Positions 45,689-54,704 of a stretch of DNA of 64,000 bases are shown in pieces; within the stretch, counting starts at the first letter, position 1; the number at the start of each line of letters is the position of its first letter. The notes beneath the pieces were generated by a model that saw only the letters and a list, made by a program, of their open reading frames with translations, had not been told where the DNA came from and did not search any database. The stretch spans positions 1,178,001 to 1,242,000 of the forward strand of contig NZ_JAGFPE010000001.1 in NCBI RefSeq assembly GCF_025962655.1. The letters are read 5' to 3'. The DNA comes from Candidatus Symbiopectobacterium sp. NZEC151 (GTDB lineage Bacteria; Pseudomonadota; Gammaproteobacteria; Enterobacterales; Enterobacteriaceae). The position numbers and the translations under genes are program-made.

Positions 45689-46415
45689 GCTGGCCTCCGT
45701 TAACCTGAATTTCCGCGCCATTAACATAGGAAGCGCCGCTGTTGCACAGGAAATAAATCAGGCTCGCCACCTCTTCGGGTTTGCCCAGGCGCTGCATCGG
45801 AACCTGACGCGCCACGATCTCATCGGTACCCGGTGACAGGATGCTGGTTTCAATTTCACCCGGCGCAATCGCATTGACGCGAATGCCGTAGCGTCCAAAT
45901 TCGTTTGCCATTTCCCGCGTCAGCGCAGAGAGTGCCGCTTTAGAGCTGGCATAGGCGCTGCCAGCAAACGGATGCACGCGCGACCCGGCAATCGAGGTGA
46001 TATTGATGATGCTGCCCTGACTGGCACGCAGTTCATCAAACAGTCCGTTAGCCAGCAGTGCGCAGGAGAACAGGTTGACGTTAAACACCCTGAGCCAGGT
46101 GGCGTAGTCAGTCTGGCGCACGCCAAGGCGGCTGCCATCCACGCCTTTTGGCGAAATACCGGCGTTATCGACCAACGCATCCAGCCTGCCGCCAAGTTTT
46201 TCTTTGATCAGCGGCAGCGTCTCCTGCACGCTATCGATATCCTCCAGATCGAGGTGGATATGGTTCAGCACCCCTTCCACCCACGGGCAATCCTCCACCC
46301 AGTTCTGCCGTGAGGCGGTGAAAATACGCCACCCGGCGGCATGGAAATGCTTCACCGTGGCGTGACCGATCCCCCGACTTGCGCCGGTCAACAGCAAGGT
46401 CTTTTGCTCGGACAT
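45681..46415 (-). CDS. Short-chain dehydrogenase/reductase
   Basis: A 244-residue classical SDR: cofactor motif TGASRGIGHA (about 10-20), NNAG-type motif as DNAGISP, catalytic Ser in NITSIAGSR and YxxxK in SAYASSKAAL (about 150). Ends with YVNGAEIQVNGG, as in FabG-like dehydrogenases. Substrate unknown; first gene of an operon with the kinase and phospho-lyase, so it may act on the alcohol or aldehyde of the same pathway. Start at 46415 follows GAGGTG; a 10-codon extension runs back through the operator palindrome and is less likely. Confidence 0.85.
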   Translation of the reverse strand: MSEQKTLLLTGASRGIGHATVKHFHAAGWRIFTASRQNWVEDCPWVEGVLNHIHLDLEDIDSVQETLPLIKEKLGGRLDALVDNAGISPKGVDGSRLGVRQTDYATWLRVFNVNLFSCALLANGLFDELRASQGSIINITSIAGSRVHPFAGSAYASSKAALSALTREMANEFGRYGIRVNAIAPGEIETSILSPGTDEIVARQVPMQRLGKPEEVASLIYFLCNSGASYVNGAEIQVNGGQHV

Positions 46416-46433
46416 AGGCACCTCATTAGATAT

Positions 46434-46445
46434 TTGATGCATCAT
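46434..46445. promoter_or_regulatory. Palindromic operator candidate (copy 2)
   Basis: TTGATGCATCAT, containing the exact core TGATGCATCA, 20 bp before the SDR start codon. On the minus strand a TATGAT, resembling a -10 box, overlaps it, so a bound repressor would block transcription of the SDR-kinase-lyase operon. Confidence 0.55.
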
Positions 46446-46501
46446 AAAATCAGCGTTAAAAAAAACTGAAACAGCGCACTGTTCAGTAGAATTCTGTCTG
46501 T

Positions 46502-46531
46502 AAGCCCGACAACGCTTTGTTGCACGGGCTT
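46502..46531. terminator. Hairpin downstream of the PotC-type gene
   Basis: AAGCCCG (46502-46508) pairs with CGGGCTT (46525-46531), with an inner CAAC/GTTG pair. It lies between the end of the second ABC operon and the SDR promoter. No strong T run, so a terminator role is tentative. Confidence 0.4.
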
Positions 46532-46585
46532 CAGGATATAATTAGCAGCACTATTTCTTCACAAGAATGCGCTAAACCGACACCA

Positions 46586-47410
46586 TCACCCAGGGCGACC
46601 GCCTCTGAGCTTCTCCGCACGGCGGCGCAGCACTTCCATCACAATCAGCAGCACCAGCGCTGCACCCACCATCATAGAGGCGGCCGCCGCAATGGTGGGA
46701 TCGAGGTTTTCCCTGATACCGGCAAACATTTGCAGCGGCAGCGTGCGCTGACGCGGGCTGGCGAGAAACAGCGTGACGATCACTTCATCGAACGAAGTGG
46801 CGAAGGCAAACAGCGCGCCGGAGAACACGCCCGGTGCGATAAGCGGCAGCGTCACTTTGCGAAACGCATACAGCGGCGGCGCGCCCAGACTGGCGGCTGC
46901 GCGGGTCAGGTTATGATCGTAATTTTTCAGCACCGCCGTTACGGTGATCACCACAAAGGGGACGCCGAGCATGGCATGGGCCAACACCAAACCAAGATAA
47001 CTATTGAGCAGCGAAAGTTTGGCGAAGAAGAAGAACATCCCGACCGCCACAATCACCACCGGCGCAATCATCGGGGAGATCAGCACCGCCATCACCAACG
47101 CCTTGCCGCGAAACTCACCGCGTACCAGACCGATGGAGGCCAGCACGCCAAGCACCGTGGCTAACAGGGTTGAGAGCGGCGCAATCATCAGGCTGTTGCC
47201 GAGCGCGCCTAACCAGGCGCTGGAGCTGAAAAACTCCTGATACCAGCGCAGCGAAAATCCGGTCAGCGGATAGCTGAGAAAAGAACCGGCGTTAAACGAC
47301 AGCGGCACGATCACCAGCACCGGCACCACCAGGAACAGCAGCATCGCCGCGCCGTAAAAATTAAAGAAGCCTTTCCATAAACGCAGGACCACGGCACCTT
47401 GTTGTCTCAT
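46586..47410 (-). CDS. ABC permease, PotC-type
   Basis: A 274-residue inner-membrane permease with six transmembrane segments, the EAA loop in LTRAAASLGAPPLYAFRKVTLPLIAPG (about 175-200) and the PotC-like SFDEVIVTLFLAS segment. It is the last gene of a binding protein-PotB-PotC operon. The matching ATPase is not in this operon; the best candidate is the PotA-type gene at 54705. Confidence 0.9.
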   Translation of the reverse strand: MRQQGAVVLRLWKGFFNFYGAAMLLFLVVPVLVIVPLSFNAGSFLSYPLTGFSLRWYQEFFSSSAWLGALGNSLMIAPLSTLLATVLGVLASIGLVRGEFRGKALVMAVLISPMIAPVVIVAVGMFFFFAKLSLLNSYLGLVLAHAMLGVPFVVITVTAVLKNYDHNLTRAAASLGAPPLYAFRKVTLPLIAPGVFSGALFAFATSFDEVIVTLFLASPRQRTLPLQMFAGIRENLDPTIAAAASMMVGAALVLLIVMEVLRRRAEKLRGGRPG

Positions 47411-47428
47411 CAGGGTTCTCCTTGCGTC

Positions 47429-48700
47429 TTAACGCGCCGCCGCTTCGGCGTCGGTGCGGGTCACGCGAATATAAACAATATAGAGCAGCGTCACGATGAT
47501 CAGCAGTTGGGTACCCAACGCTGCCGCCATGCCCCAGTTCATGGTGGTGTTGGTGAAGAACGCCACGAAGTAGCTCAGCATCTGGTCGCTCGGACCACCC
47601 AGCAACGCCGGTGTGATGTAGTAACCGATCGCCATCATGAACACCAGCAACGCCCCGGCGGTAATCCCGGCGTAGGTTTGCGGCACATAGACGCGCCAGA
47701 ACGCCTCAAACGGGTGTGCACCCAGCGAAATGGCCGCGCGCATATAGCTGGGGGAAATGCCCTTCATCACCGCATACAGCGGCAGGATCAAAAACGGCAA
47801 CAGAATGTGCGTCATTGAGATGTACACACCGACGCGGTTAAACACCATCACCAGCGGCTCATTGATAATGCCGATACTCAGCAAGGCGCGGTTGATCAAC
47901 CCGCCCGATTGCAACAGCACAATCCAGCTGGCGGTGCGCACAATCAGTGAGGTCCAGAACGGCAGCAGTACCAGAATCATCAGCAAGTTGGCGCGATTGG
48001 TCGGCTGTTTTGCCAACCAGTAGGCCAGTGGATAGCCCAATCCAACACACAGCAGCGTCACCACACCGGCCATCAGCAGCGTGCGCAGCAGCACATCAAC
48101 ATACAATGATTGTTCCGGCGGTTGGGCAACAATGTTTCCCGATGCCGGGTCGACACGATAGTCGAACACCGCCAGCAGGTAATAACTGGTGAAAGGACGC
48201 GAAGCGCGATCCAGCGTGCGCCAGGTGGAGAGTTCTCCCCACAGCGGTTGCGTTTGAATCAGTTGTTCACGCACGTTGCCGCTATCGGGCGCGGGCAACT
48301 GGCGCAAGGTGCGGTTAATCAGGGTGCGATAATCAGACCCTTCATAGCCGAGACGTTTGGTTATCATGGCAATTTGCCCGGCGCTGCGCGCCTGACGCAA
48401 ATCAGCGGCCACGGCAGTAAACGCCGCGTCATTGGGTAATTCGTTGCCAGACCATTGCCGCAACGCGGCAATGGTCATCGGCATGGCTTCCCGCAGTTCT
48501 GGATTCGAGATACTTTTTCCCAGAATCGAAAAAATCGGAAAGAGAAAGCTAACAACCAAAAAAAGGAACAGCGGCGCAATCAACAGCAATGAACGTTTTT
48601 TATACAGCGCCTCAGCCGTTTTGAGCTGCTGTTTCAGCAGCGGGCTCCCTTCTCTTTCGTTGGCGGGCGGCAACGCCGCGGCCAGGTTATTCTGGGACAT
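47429..48700 (-). CDS. ABC permease, PotB-type, with long N-terminal insertion
   Basis: A 423-residue permease, longer than ordinary PotB (~285). After the first transmembrane segment (about 38-60) there is an extended periplasmic region (about 70-195), then the remaining segments and an EAA loop at MRAAISLGAHPFEAFWRVYVPQTYAG (about 325-350). The long loop is known in polyamine/opine-type permeases of proteobacteria and may contact the binding protein. The start at 48700 follows GGAGG; the upstream in-frame ATG at 48718 has no better site. Confidence 0.87.
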   Translation of the reverse strand: MSQNNLAAALPPANEREGSPLLKQQLKTAEALYKKRSLLLIAPLFLFLVVSFLFPIFSILGKSISNPELREAMPMTIAALRQWSGNELPNDAAFTAVAADLRQARSAGQIAMITKRLGYEGSDYRTLINRTLRQLPAPDSGNVREQLIQTQPLWGELSTWRTLDRASRPFTSYYLLAVFDYRVDPASGNIVAQPPEQSLYVDVLLRTLLMAGVVTLLCVGLGYPLAYWLAKQPTNRANLLMILVLLPFWTSLIVRTASWIVLLQSGGLINRALLSIGIINEPLVMVFNRVGVYISMTHILLPFLILPLYAVMKGISPSYMRAAISLGAHPFEAFWRVYVPQTYAGITAGALLVFMMAIGYYITPALLGGPSDQMLSYFVAFFTNTTMNWGMAAALGTQLLIIVTLLYIVYIRVTRTDAEAAAR

Positions 48701-48736
48701 ACACTTACCTCCAATCACAGATACGGCAAAACCAAC

Positions 48737-49798
48737 TTACTGCGCAGCCCAGGCGTTAAAGCGCTGTTCCAGTTCTTCACCGTGGTCAATCCAGAACTCA
48801 GTGTCTACCTGCAAGGCCTGTGCCAGGTTATCCGGCGCGGTCGGCAGGTTTTTCACCACATCAGGTGAAATCAGGCTGGTGGTTTTAACGTGCGTTGGGC
48901 CATAGGGGATAGTTTCAGCAAACACTTTCTGGTTTTCTGGCTGGTTGGCAAAGGCGATAAACTGTTCTGCCAGCGCTTTGTGCTTGGTGCCTTTGACGAT
49001 GGCCCAGCTGTCCAGATCGTAAATACTGTCATTCCACACGATGCGGAAATCATGCCCTTCTTTCTGCGCCGCAGTAACGCGACCGTTGTAGGCGGAGGTC
49101 ATCACCACATCGCCAGACACCAGCCATTGCAGCGGCTGTGCACCGGATTCCCACCATTGGATATTTGATTTGATTTGGTCCAGCTTTTTGAACGCGCGAT
49201 CGACACCGGCAGGGGTTGCCAGCACTTTGTAGAGATCTTCGCGTTTTACGCCATCCGCCAGCAATGCAAATTCCAGCGTAAACTTGGCGCTTTTACGCAG
49301 CGCACGTTTACCGGGGAAGGTTTTCACATCCCAGAAATCAGCCCAGCTTTTCGGTGCCTGCGGCAGTTTGGCCGCGTTATAAGTTAGTACGGTAGACCAG
49401 AGGAAAATCCCTGCGCCGCACTCAGAAACCGCACCCTGCACAAAGTCAGAGGGGTTGCCCAGTTTTTTCCAATCCAGCGGCTCAAACATCCCTTCGTTAC
49501 AGCCGCGTACCAGCTCCGGCCCTTCCACTTCAACCACATCCCAGCCAACCTGACCGGTTTCCACCATCGCGCGAATACGGGCCATCTCCCCGTTGTATTC
49601 ACCCGCTTCTACCGTTCCTTTACCCGCCGCAGCGAAAGGTTTGTAGAACGCTTTATCCTGAGCATCTTTGTTCAAGCCGCCAAACGAGACGACGGTTACG
49701 GTTTCAGCATAGGCCTGTGAAGCCATGGCAGTAACCAGGGCGCAGAGCGCCATTTTTTTCACTGCGGACAGCTTGGTCGGTAACTTTTGGGTCAACAT
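48737..49798 (-). CDS. Periplasmic binding protein, PotD-type
   Basis: A 353-residue solute-binding protein with a signal peptide (about 1-31, ending SQAYA) and mature start ETVTVVSFGG. It shows the polyamine/opine-binder type of fold: GWDVVEVEGPELVRGC, TYNAAKLPQAPKSWADFWDVK, and NIQWWESGAQPLQ near the ligand pocket. GTVEAGEYNGEMARIRAMVETG is typical of the PotD-like subgroup found with GabT/GabD genes. First gene of the transporter operon; ATG at 49798 is supported by AGGAG. A putrescine or 4-aminobutyrate-like ligand is suggested by the neighbours but unproven. Confidence 0.86.
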   Translation of the reverse strand: MLTQKLPTKLSAVKKMALCALVTAMASQAYAETVTVVSFGGLNKDAQDKAFYKPFAAAGKGTVEAGEYNGEMARIRAMVETGQVGWDVVEVEGPELVRGCNEGMFEPLDWKKLGNPSDFVQGAVSECGAGIFLWSTVLTYNAAKLPQAPKSWADFWDVKTFPGKRALRKSAKFTLEFALLADGVKREDLYKVLATPAGVDRAFKKLDQIKSNIQWWESGAQPLQWLVSGDVVMTSAYNGRVTAAQKEGHDFRIVWNDSIYDLDSWAIVKGTKHKALAEQFIAFANQPENQKVFAETIPYGPTHVKTTSLISPDVVKNLPTAPDNLAQALQVDTEFWIDHGEELEQRFNAWAAQ

Positions 49799-49853
49799 AA
49801 GTGCGGCTCCTGGAGAGTTCGTCAACGTTAAATGCGGGCTGTACCCATCACAA

Positions 49854-49882
49854 TTTATTTGATGCATCATGCATCAAATAAA
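49854..49882. promoter_or_regulatory. Palindromic operator candidate (copy 3, long inverted repeat)
   Basis: A perfect 14-bp inverted repeat around one base: TTTATTTGATGCAT, C, ATGCATCAAATAAA. It includes the core TGATGCATCA found at two other promoters. It lies 55 bp before the start of the PotD-type gene, the expected place for a repressor site. The length and perfection make it the strongest copy. Confidence 0.65.
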
Positions 49883-50083
49883 AAGCATAATCTGTGCCAT
49901 GAATTCGGATTACCCCTGGCTGATTAGCAGAATTACCGCGATTGGAGCCTGAAAAAGGCATAGGGAATTTTTATGGCCGGCCGCACTATCCTATAACGGC
50001 GTTTTTTGCTTTGTTGTGGTGCATCCGGTGACACACTGCACCAGCACAAGGCGGAGGCTGCCAGCAACCTCGCGCCAGAATGC

Positions 50084-50116
50084 GGCACGGTCAGAAATGG
50101 TTTTCTGAACCGTGCC
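50084..50116. terminator. Hairpin downstream of the gabD-like gene
   Basis: GGCACGGTCAGAAA (50084-50097) pairs with TTTCTGAACCGTGCC (50102-50116) with a single bulged A. It lies 9 bp past the gabD-like stop. The T run is poor, so it may be a stabilising or Rho-dependent end. Confidence 0.55.
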
Positions 50117-50125
50117 ACCTTGGCA

Positions 50126-51577
50126 TTACGACAAATCTACGCAGAGATATTTCATCTCCAGATAATCTTCAATACCGAAACGCGAGCCTTCACGGCCTAA
50201 ACCGGACTGTTTCACCCCGCCGAACGGGGCCACTTCGTTAGAGATAAGACCGGTATTGATGCCCACCATGCCGTAATCCAACGCTTCCGGCACCTTCCAC
50301 TGGCGCACCGCATCACGGGTATAGACATAGGCGGCCAGACCGAACTCGGTGTCGTTCGCCATGGCGATAACCTCGGCGTCATCCTTAAACGGAAACAGCG
50401 GCGCCACCGGGCCAAAGGTCTCTTCACGGGCAAAGCGCATTTGCGGTGTGACATCAGCAATCACGGTCGGGGTAAAGAAGGTGCCGCCAAGCGCATGCAG
50501 CTTGCCACCGGTCAGTAACGTCGCGCCTTTGCCCAACGCATCGGCAATGTGTTGCTCAACTTTAGCGACCGCATCGGCATCGATCAGCGGCCCTTGCGTG
50601 ACGCCCGGCTGCGTGCCTTCGCCCACATTCAGCTTCTCAACCTCTTCGACCAGACGCTGTTTCAGTGCCGGGTAGATGCCCTGTTGCACGTAGATGCGGT
50701 TAGCGCAGACGCAGGTTTGCCCGCTGTTACGAAACTTCGAGGCCAGAATGCCTTTGATGGCGGATTCCAAATCAGCATCATCAAACACGATAAACGGGGC
50801 ATTGCCGCCAAGTTCCAGCGACAGTTTTTTCACCGTGGGCGCGCTCTGCGCCATCAGGATACGGCCTACTTCGGTCGACCCGGTGAAACTCAGCTTGCGA
50901 ATCACCGGACTGTCGCACAGCACTTTACCGACATCCGCCGCTTCACCGGTGATCACCTGCAACACACCGCGCGGAATGCCCGCCTGGTTAGCCAGCTCTG
51001 CCAACGCTAACGCGGTAAAAGGCGTTTGTTCGGCCGGTTTGACGATCATGGTGCAGCCTGCCGCCAGTGCCGGACCTACTTTGCGCGTGATCATCGCCGC
51101 AGGGAAATTCCACGGCGTGATAGCGGCACACACGCCAATCGGCTGTTTGATCACCAACAGGCGCTGATGCCCTTGCGGTGTCTGCAACACGCTGCCTTCG
51201 ATGCGTTTTGCTTCTTCGGCAAACCACTCGATAAACGAGGCGGCATAGGTGATTTCACCTTTGGCTTCCGCCAGCGGTTTGCCCTGCTCAGCCGTCAGGA
51301 TCGCTGCCAGCGCATCCTGATGTTCTACTATCAGACGTGCCCAGGTTTGCAGCAGGCTGGCACGGGCTTTCCCCGTCAACGCCCGCCAGCTCACCATCGC
51401 CTTTTCCGCGGCCGCAATGGCTGTCGATGTTTGTGACGCTGTCACTAATGGTACAGAACCGAGCACGGCCCCAGTCGCCGGGTTGGTCACCTCAAGGGTG
51501 TCGCCGCGTTCGCTGTTCTGCCATTCACCGTCGATCAAACATTGCTGACGGAAAAGCACGTTGTTTTTCAATTGCAT
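50126..51577 (-). CDS. gabD: Succinate-semialdehyde-type aldehyde dehydrogenase
   Basis: A 483-residue NAD(P)-dependent aldehyde dehydrogenase. Landmarks: TPWNFPAAMITRK (cofactor, about 150), SFTGSTEVGR (about 230), catalytic Glu in LELGGNAPFIVF (about 257) and catalytic Cys in NSGQTCVCANR (about 291). The sequence is of the GabD type, whose reaction is succinate semialdehyde to succinate; related enzymes take glutarate semialdehyde. It follows the GabT-like gene by 13 bp. In this setting it may also oxidise the aldehyde made by the phospho-lyase next door. Confidence 0.9.
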   Translation of the reverse strand: MQLKNNVLFRQQCLIDGEWQNSERGDTLEVTNPATGAVLGSVPLVTASQTSTAIAAAEKAMVSWRALTGKARASLLQTWARLIVEHQDALAAILTAEQGKPLAEAKGEITYAASFIEWFAEEAKRIEGSVLQTPQGHQRLLVIKQPIGVCAAITPWNFPAAMITRKVGPALAAGCTMIVKPAEQTPFTALALAELANQAGIPRGVLQVITGEAADVGKVLCDSPVIRKLSFTGSTEVGRILMAQSAPTVKKLSLELGGNAPFIVFDDADLESAIKGILASKFRNSGQTCVCANRIYVQQGIYPALKQRLVEEVEKLNVGEGTQPGVTQGPLIDADAVAKVEQHIADALGKGATLLTGGKLHALGGTFFTPTVIADVTPQMRFAREETFGPVAPLFPFKDDAEVIAMANDTEFGLAAYVYTRDAVRQWKVPEALDYGMVGINTGLISNEVAPFGGVKQSGLGREGSRFGIEDYLEMKYLCVDLS

Positions 51578-51590
51578 AATATTCCTCTGG

Positions 51591-52856
51591 TTACTTCGCC
51601 AACACGCTGGTCAAAATCTTCAGCGCCTGACTGAACTGCGCATCAGGGATGGTCAGCGGATACAGGAAACGAATCACGTTGCCGTGTACCCCACAGGTTA
51701 ACAGTAGCAGACCTTGCTCCAACGCCGCCTGTTGGTAACGGCGCGTCAGTTCTGCGCAAGGTTTGCCGGTCGCCGGATCGTTGAACTCGACGGCCACCAT
51801 TGACCCTTGGGCGCGAATCGCCACAATCCCCGGACACGATGCCTTGGCACCTTGCAACGTTTCCACCAATTGCGCCCCGAGGCGTTGCGCTCGTTGGCAC
51901 AGCTGTTCTTCATCGATGATATCGAGCACGGTCAGCGCAGAAGCCACGGCCAGCGGGTTGCCCGCATAGGTGCCGCCCAATCCGCCAGGGCCAGGTGCAT
52001 CCATCACATCGGCACGGCCTACCACGCCAGAAATCGGGAAACCACCGCCTAAGCTTTTCGCCACGGTGATCAGATCCGCTTTCTCCGCATAGTATTCCAT
52101 AGCAAACAGTTTGCCGGTGCGCGCGAAGCCGGTTTGTACTTCGTCGGCAATCAGCAGGATGCCGTGCTGGTCACACAGCTTACGAATGGCGGTGATGAAT
52201 TCCGGCGGTGCCGGGACAAAACCCCCTTCCCCTTGGACCGGTTCAAGAATAATGGCAGCCACTTGATCGGCACCGATATCGGTATGCAGCAGAATATCCA
52301 GGCTCTCCAGCGCGCGTTCCACCGAGATGCCGCGCGCTTCATTCGGGTACAGCGCATGGAAGATAGAACCGGGGAACGGGCCGACGCCGGTAGAATACGG
52401 TGCCACTTTGCCGGTTAACGTCAACGTCAGCAGGGTGCGGCCATGAAATGCGGCGTTAAAGGCGATGATGCCCGGACGTTTGGTGTAGGCACGGGCAATC
52501 TTCACCGCATTTTCTACTGCTTCGGCACCGGTGGTGAAGAAAGCGGTTTTTGCGGTTCCTTCAATCGGGGCACGTTGATTGATACGCTCAGCCAGTTCCA
52601 CATAGCTGCCGTAGGGAACCACCTGATAGGCAGTGTGCGTGAAGCAATCCAGTTGCTTGCGCACCGCGTCGACAATTTTCGGGTGACGGTGGCCGGTGTT
52701 CAGCACGGCGATACCGGCAGCGAAATCGATGTACTCGTTGCCTTCCACATCCCACAGCGTGGCGTTCTCGGCACGCGCCGCATAAAAATCACACATGACA
52801 GCCACACCGCGCGGTGTAGCGGCTAAACGGCGTTGATTCAATTCGCTATTACTCAT
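51591..52856 (-). CDS. gabT: 4-aminobutyrate-type aminotransferase
   Basis: A 421-residue class III PLP transaminase. Landmarks: FAAGIAVLNTGHRHPKI (about 45), TGAEAVENAVKIARAYT (about 107), FHGRTLLTLTLTG, LLIADEVQTGFARTG (about 233) and the PLP Lys in TVAKSLGGGFPISG (about 267). It matches GabT/PuuE proteins that move the amino group of 4-aminobutyrate to 2-oxoglutarate. Divergent from the MocR regulator with ~155 bp between, and followed by gabD, so a classic regulator-gabT-gabD unit. Confidence 0.9.
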   Translation of the reverse strand: MSNSELNQRRLAATPRGVAVMCDFYAARAENATLWDVEGNEYIDFAAGIAVLNTGHRHPKIVDAVRKQLDCFTHTAYQVVPYGSYVELAERINQRAPIEGTAKTAFFTTGAEAVENAVKIARAYTKRPGIIAFNAAFHGRTLLTLTLTGKVAPYSTGVGPFPGSIFHALYPNEARGISVERALESLDILLHTDIGADQVAAIILEPVQGEGGFVPAPPEFITAIRKLCDQHGILLIADEVQTGFARTGKLFAMEYYAEKADLITVAKSLGGGFPISGVVGRADVMDAPGPGGLGGTYAGNPLAVASALTVLDIIDEEQLCQRAQRLGAQLVETLQGAKASCPGIVAIRAQGSMVAVEFNDPATGKPCAELTRRYQQAALEQGLLLLTCGVHGNVIRFLYPLTIPDAQFSQALKILTSVLAK

Positions 52857-52963
52857 TTTTCAGCTCCCGATTACGTTCGCACCCAAAGCACAAGGTCGTG
52901 TTGACGGGCCGGTGAATGCCATGGCGACCAACCCGATATCAAATTTGATTCTATTTATGCGCG

Positions 52964-52984
52964 CTCTGGTCCTATAATCCAGAG
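52964..52984. promoter_or_regulatory. Promoter/operator between gabT and the MocR gene
   Basis: CTCTGG (52964-52969) and CCAGAG (52979-52984) form an inverted repeat around a perfect -10 box TATAAT (52973-52978), 35 bp before the MocR start. A protein bound here would block or reposition polymerase at the regulator's own promoter and could also act on the divergent gabT promoter. Confidence 0.55.
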
Positions 52985-53012
52985 CCAGTTTATACAATTT
53001 GAGGGATCCACT

Positions 53013-54500
53013 TTGCGCTCGCTGCTTACCGACTTACTGATGCAACGGTTAGCCAAACAGACGTCAGGCACGCTGAACAAGCGGCTATACGATACGCTGC
53101 GTCAGGCGATACTGGCGCGCGCTATCACGCCGGGCAGTCGTCTACCCTCATCTCGCGATCTGGCGCAGCAGCTCAATCTGTCACGTAATACCGTGCTGGC
53201 GACTTATGAACAGTTGCTGGCAGAGGGATACATCGAAACCCGGCCCGGCAGTGGCACTTTTGTCACGGAACAACTGCCGGATGGCAATATGGAGCGCGTA
53301 CCCGATGCGCAGGAGGGTGCTTCGCACTCCGCCGCGCCGGCGCTGTCGCGGCGTGGTATGAACCTGCTGGGTTACGCCGGTGCTTCAGCGCGCCAATGGG
53401 GCGCGTTTATGCCGGGCATTCCCGATATTGCCAGCTTTCCACACGACCTGTGGCGGCGCACGCAAACGCGATTGATGCGCCGCATGAAACCGGAACAGCT
53501 CTCCTACTCCCCCATGGGTGGCAGCCCGGAGTTGCAGTTGGCGCTGACGGAATATCTGCGCGTGGCCCGCTCGGTGGAATGCACGCCGGAACAAGTGCTG
53601 ATCACCGAAGGCACCCATCAGGGCATGGATCTGCTGGCCAAAATGCTGTGCAACCCCGGTGATACTGCATGGATTGAAGACCCCTGCTACTGGGGAATGC
53701 GCAACGTACTCACCATTAATGGATTACGCGTAACGCCCATTACCGTGGACGATCAGGGGATGGCCCCGCCGGAAACGCCGCCCCCAGGGCGCGCACCGCG
53801 GCTGATTTGCGTAACCCCGTCACACCAGTATCCGCTGGGTGCGGTGATGAGTCTGGCGCGCCGCCAACGGCTGCTGGCACTGGCGCAGGAGCACAACAGC
53901 TGGATCGTGGAAGATGATTACGACAGCGAATTCCGCTTCTCCGGCAACCCGGTACCGGCGTTACAAGGGTTGAACAGAAATGCGCCGGTGATCTACATCG
54001 GTACCTTCAGCAAGACGCTCTATCCCGGTTTGCGCGTGAGCTACATGGTGCTGCCGCCGCCGTTGGCACAGGAGCTCAAAGTCGCCCACGCCGAGTTGTA
54101 CCGTGGCGGGCACTGGTTAACGCAGTCCACGCTGAGTGAGTTTATTCGTGAAGGACACTATGCGGCGCACATTCGCCGTATGCGATTGCTTTACGCCCGG
54201 CGACGCGCGCTGTTGACCCAACTGATTGAAACCCACCTTGGCAGCGAGTACGTCGGCGACCGCAGCAATGCCGGGCTGCATATGCTGTTAAAGCTGCCTG
54301 CGCAGGTGGACGATGTGTTGCTCAGCACCCAGATTCTGCGCCACGGCGTTATGGTAAAACCGCTCTCCAGCTACTACCTGCGCCCCACCGCCGAACGCGG
54401 CCTGCTACTGGGCTATGCCAGCGTTGAAGAGGGTGAGATTGTGCGCGCTTTCGACGTGGTGGTTGCCTGCCTGCGCACCCTGCCCGGCCATACTGACTAG
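53013..54500 (+). CDS. MocR/GabR-family regulator (GntR helix-turn-helix fused to aminotransferase-like domain)
   Basis: A 495-residue PLP-dependent regulator. The N-terminal ~75 residues are a GntR winged helix (LPSSRDLAQQLNLSRNTVLATYEQLLAEG). A fold-type I aminotransferase domain follows, with the PLP Lys in GTFSKTLYPGLRVSYMV (about 330) and CVTPSHQYPLGAVMS. GabR members bind PLP and 4-aminobutyrate and activate gabTD, which sits divergently here. The start is TTG at 53013, eight nt after GAGGG (53001-53005); the next ATG is nine codons later and also possible. A different amine ligand cannot be excluded. Confidence 0.9.
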   Translation: MRSLLTDLLMQRLAKQTSGTLNKRLYDTLRQAILARAITPGSRLPSSRDLAQQLNLSRNTVLATYEQLLAEGYIETRPGSGTFVTEQLPDGNMERVPDAQEGASHSAAPALSRRGMNLLGYAGASARQWGAFMPGIPDIASFPHDLWRRTQTRLMRRMKPEQLSYSPMGGSPELQLALTEYLRVARSVECTPEQVLITEGTHQGMDLLAKMLCNPGDTAWIEDPCYWGMRNVLTINGLRVTPITVDDQGMAPPETPPPGRAPRLICVTPSHQYPLGAVMSLARRQRLLALAQEHNSWIVEDDYDSEFRFSGNPVPALQGLNRNAPVIYIGTFSKTLYPGLRVSYMVLPPPLAQELKVAHAELYRGGHWLTQSTLSEFIREGHYAAHIRRMRLLYARRRALLTQLIETHLGSEYVGDRSNAGLHMLLKLPAQVDDVLLSTQILRHGVMVKPLSSYYLRPTAERGLLLGYASVEEGEIVRAFDVVVACLRTLPGHTD

Positions 54501-54512
54501 CGCCCTGTTATC

Positions 54513-54534
54513 GTGCGCCGCCCGCGCGGCGCAC
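54513..54534. terminator. Hairpin after the MocR gene
   Basis: GTGCGCCGC (54513-54521) pairs with GCGGCGCAC (54526-54534) with loop CCGC, 13 bp past the stop. GC rich without a T run. It probably separates the regulator from the PotA-type gene. A weak TTATGCATAA palindrome (54658-54667), partly like the TGATGCATCA sites, lies further on. Confidence 0.5.
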
Positions 54535-54704
54535 TGCACCACACGCAGGCAAACCCCGTCGGCAACGCCCCACCATGGCGCATACCAATAACCGCTCACA
54601 CCCGGTTTTGACTTTTAACCACTTAGTTACACAACGGTTTCATTGAATGGGCATGCTTTATGCATAACGGTTGTGATGATACCGTTACGCGAGAGATTGG
54701 ACGC

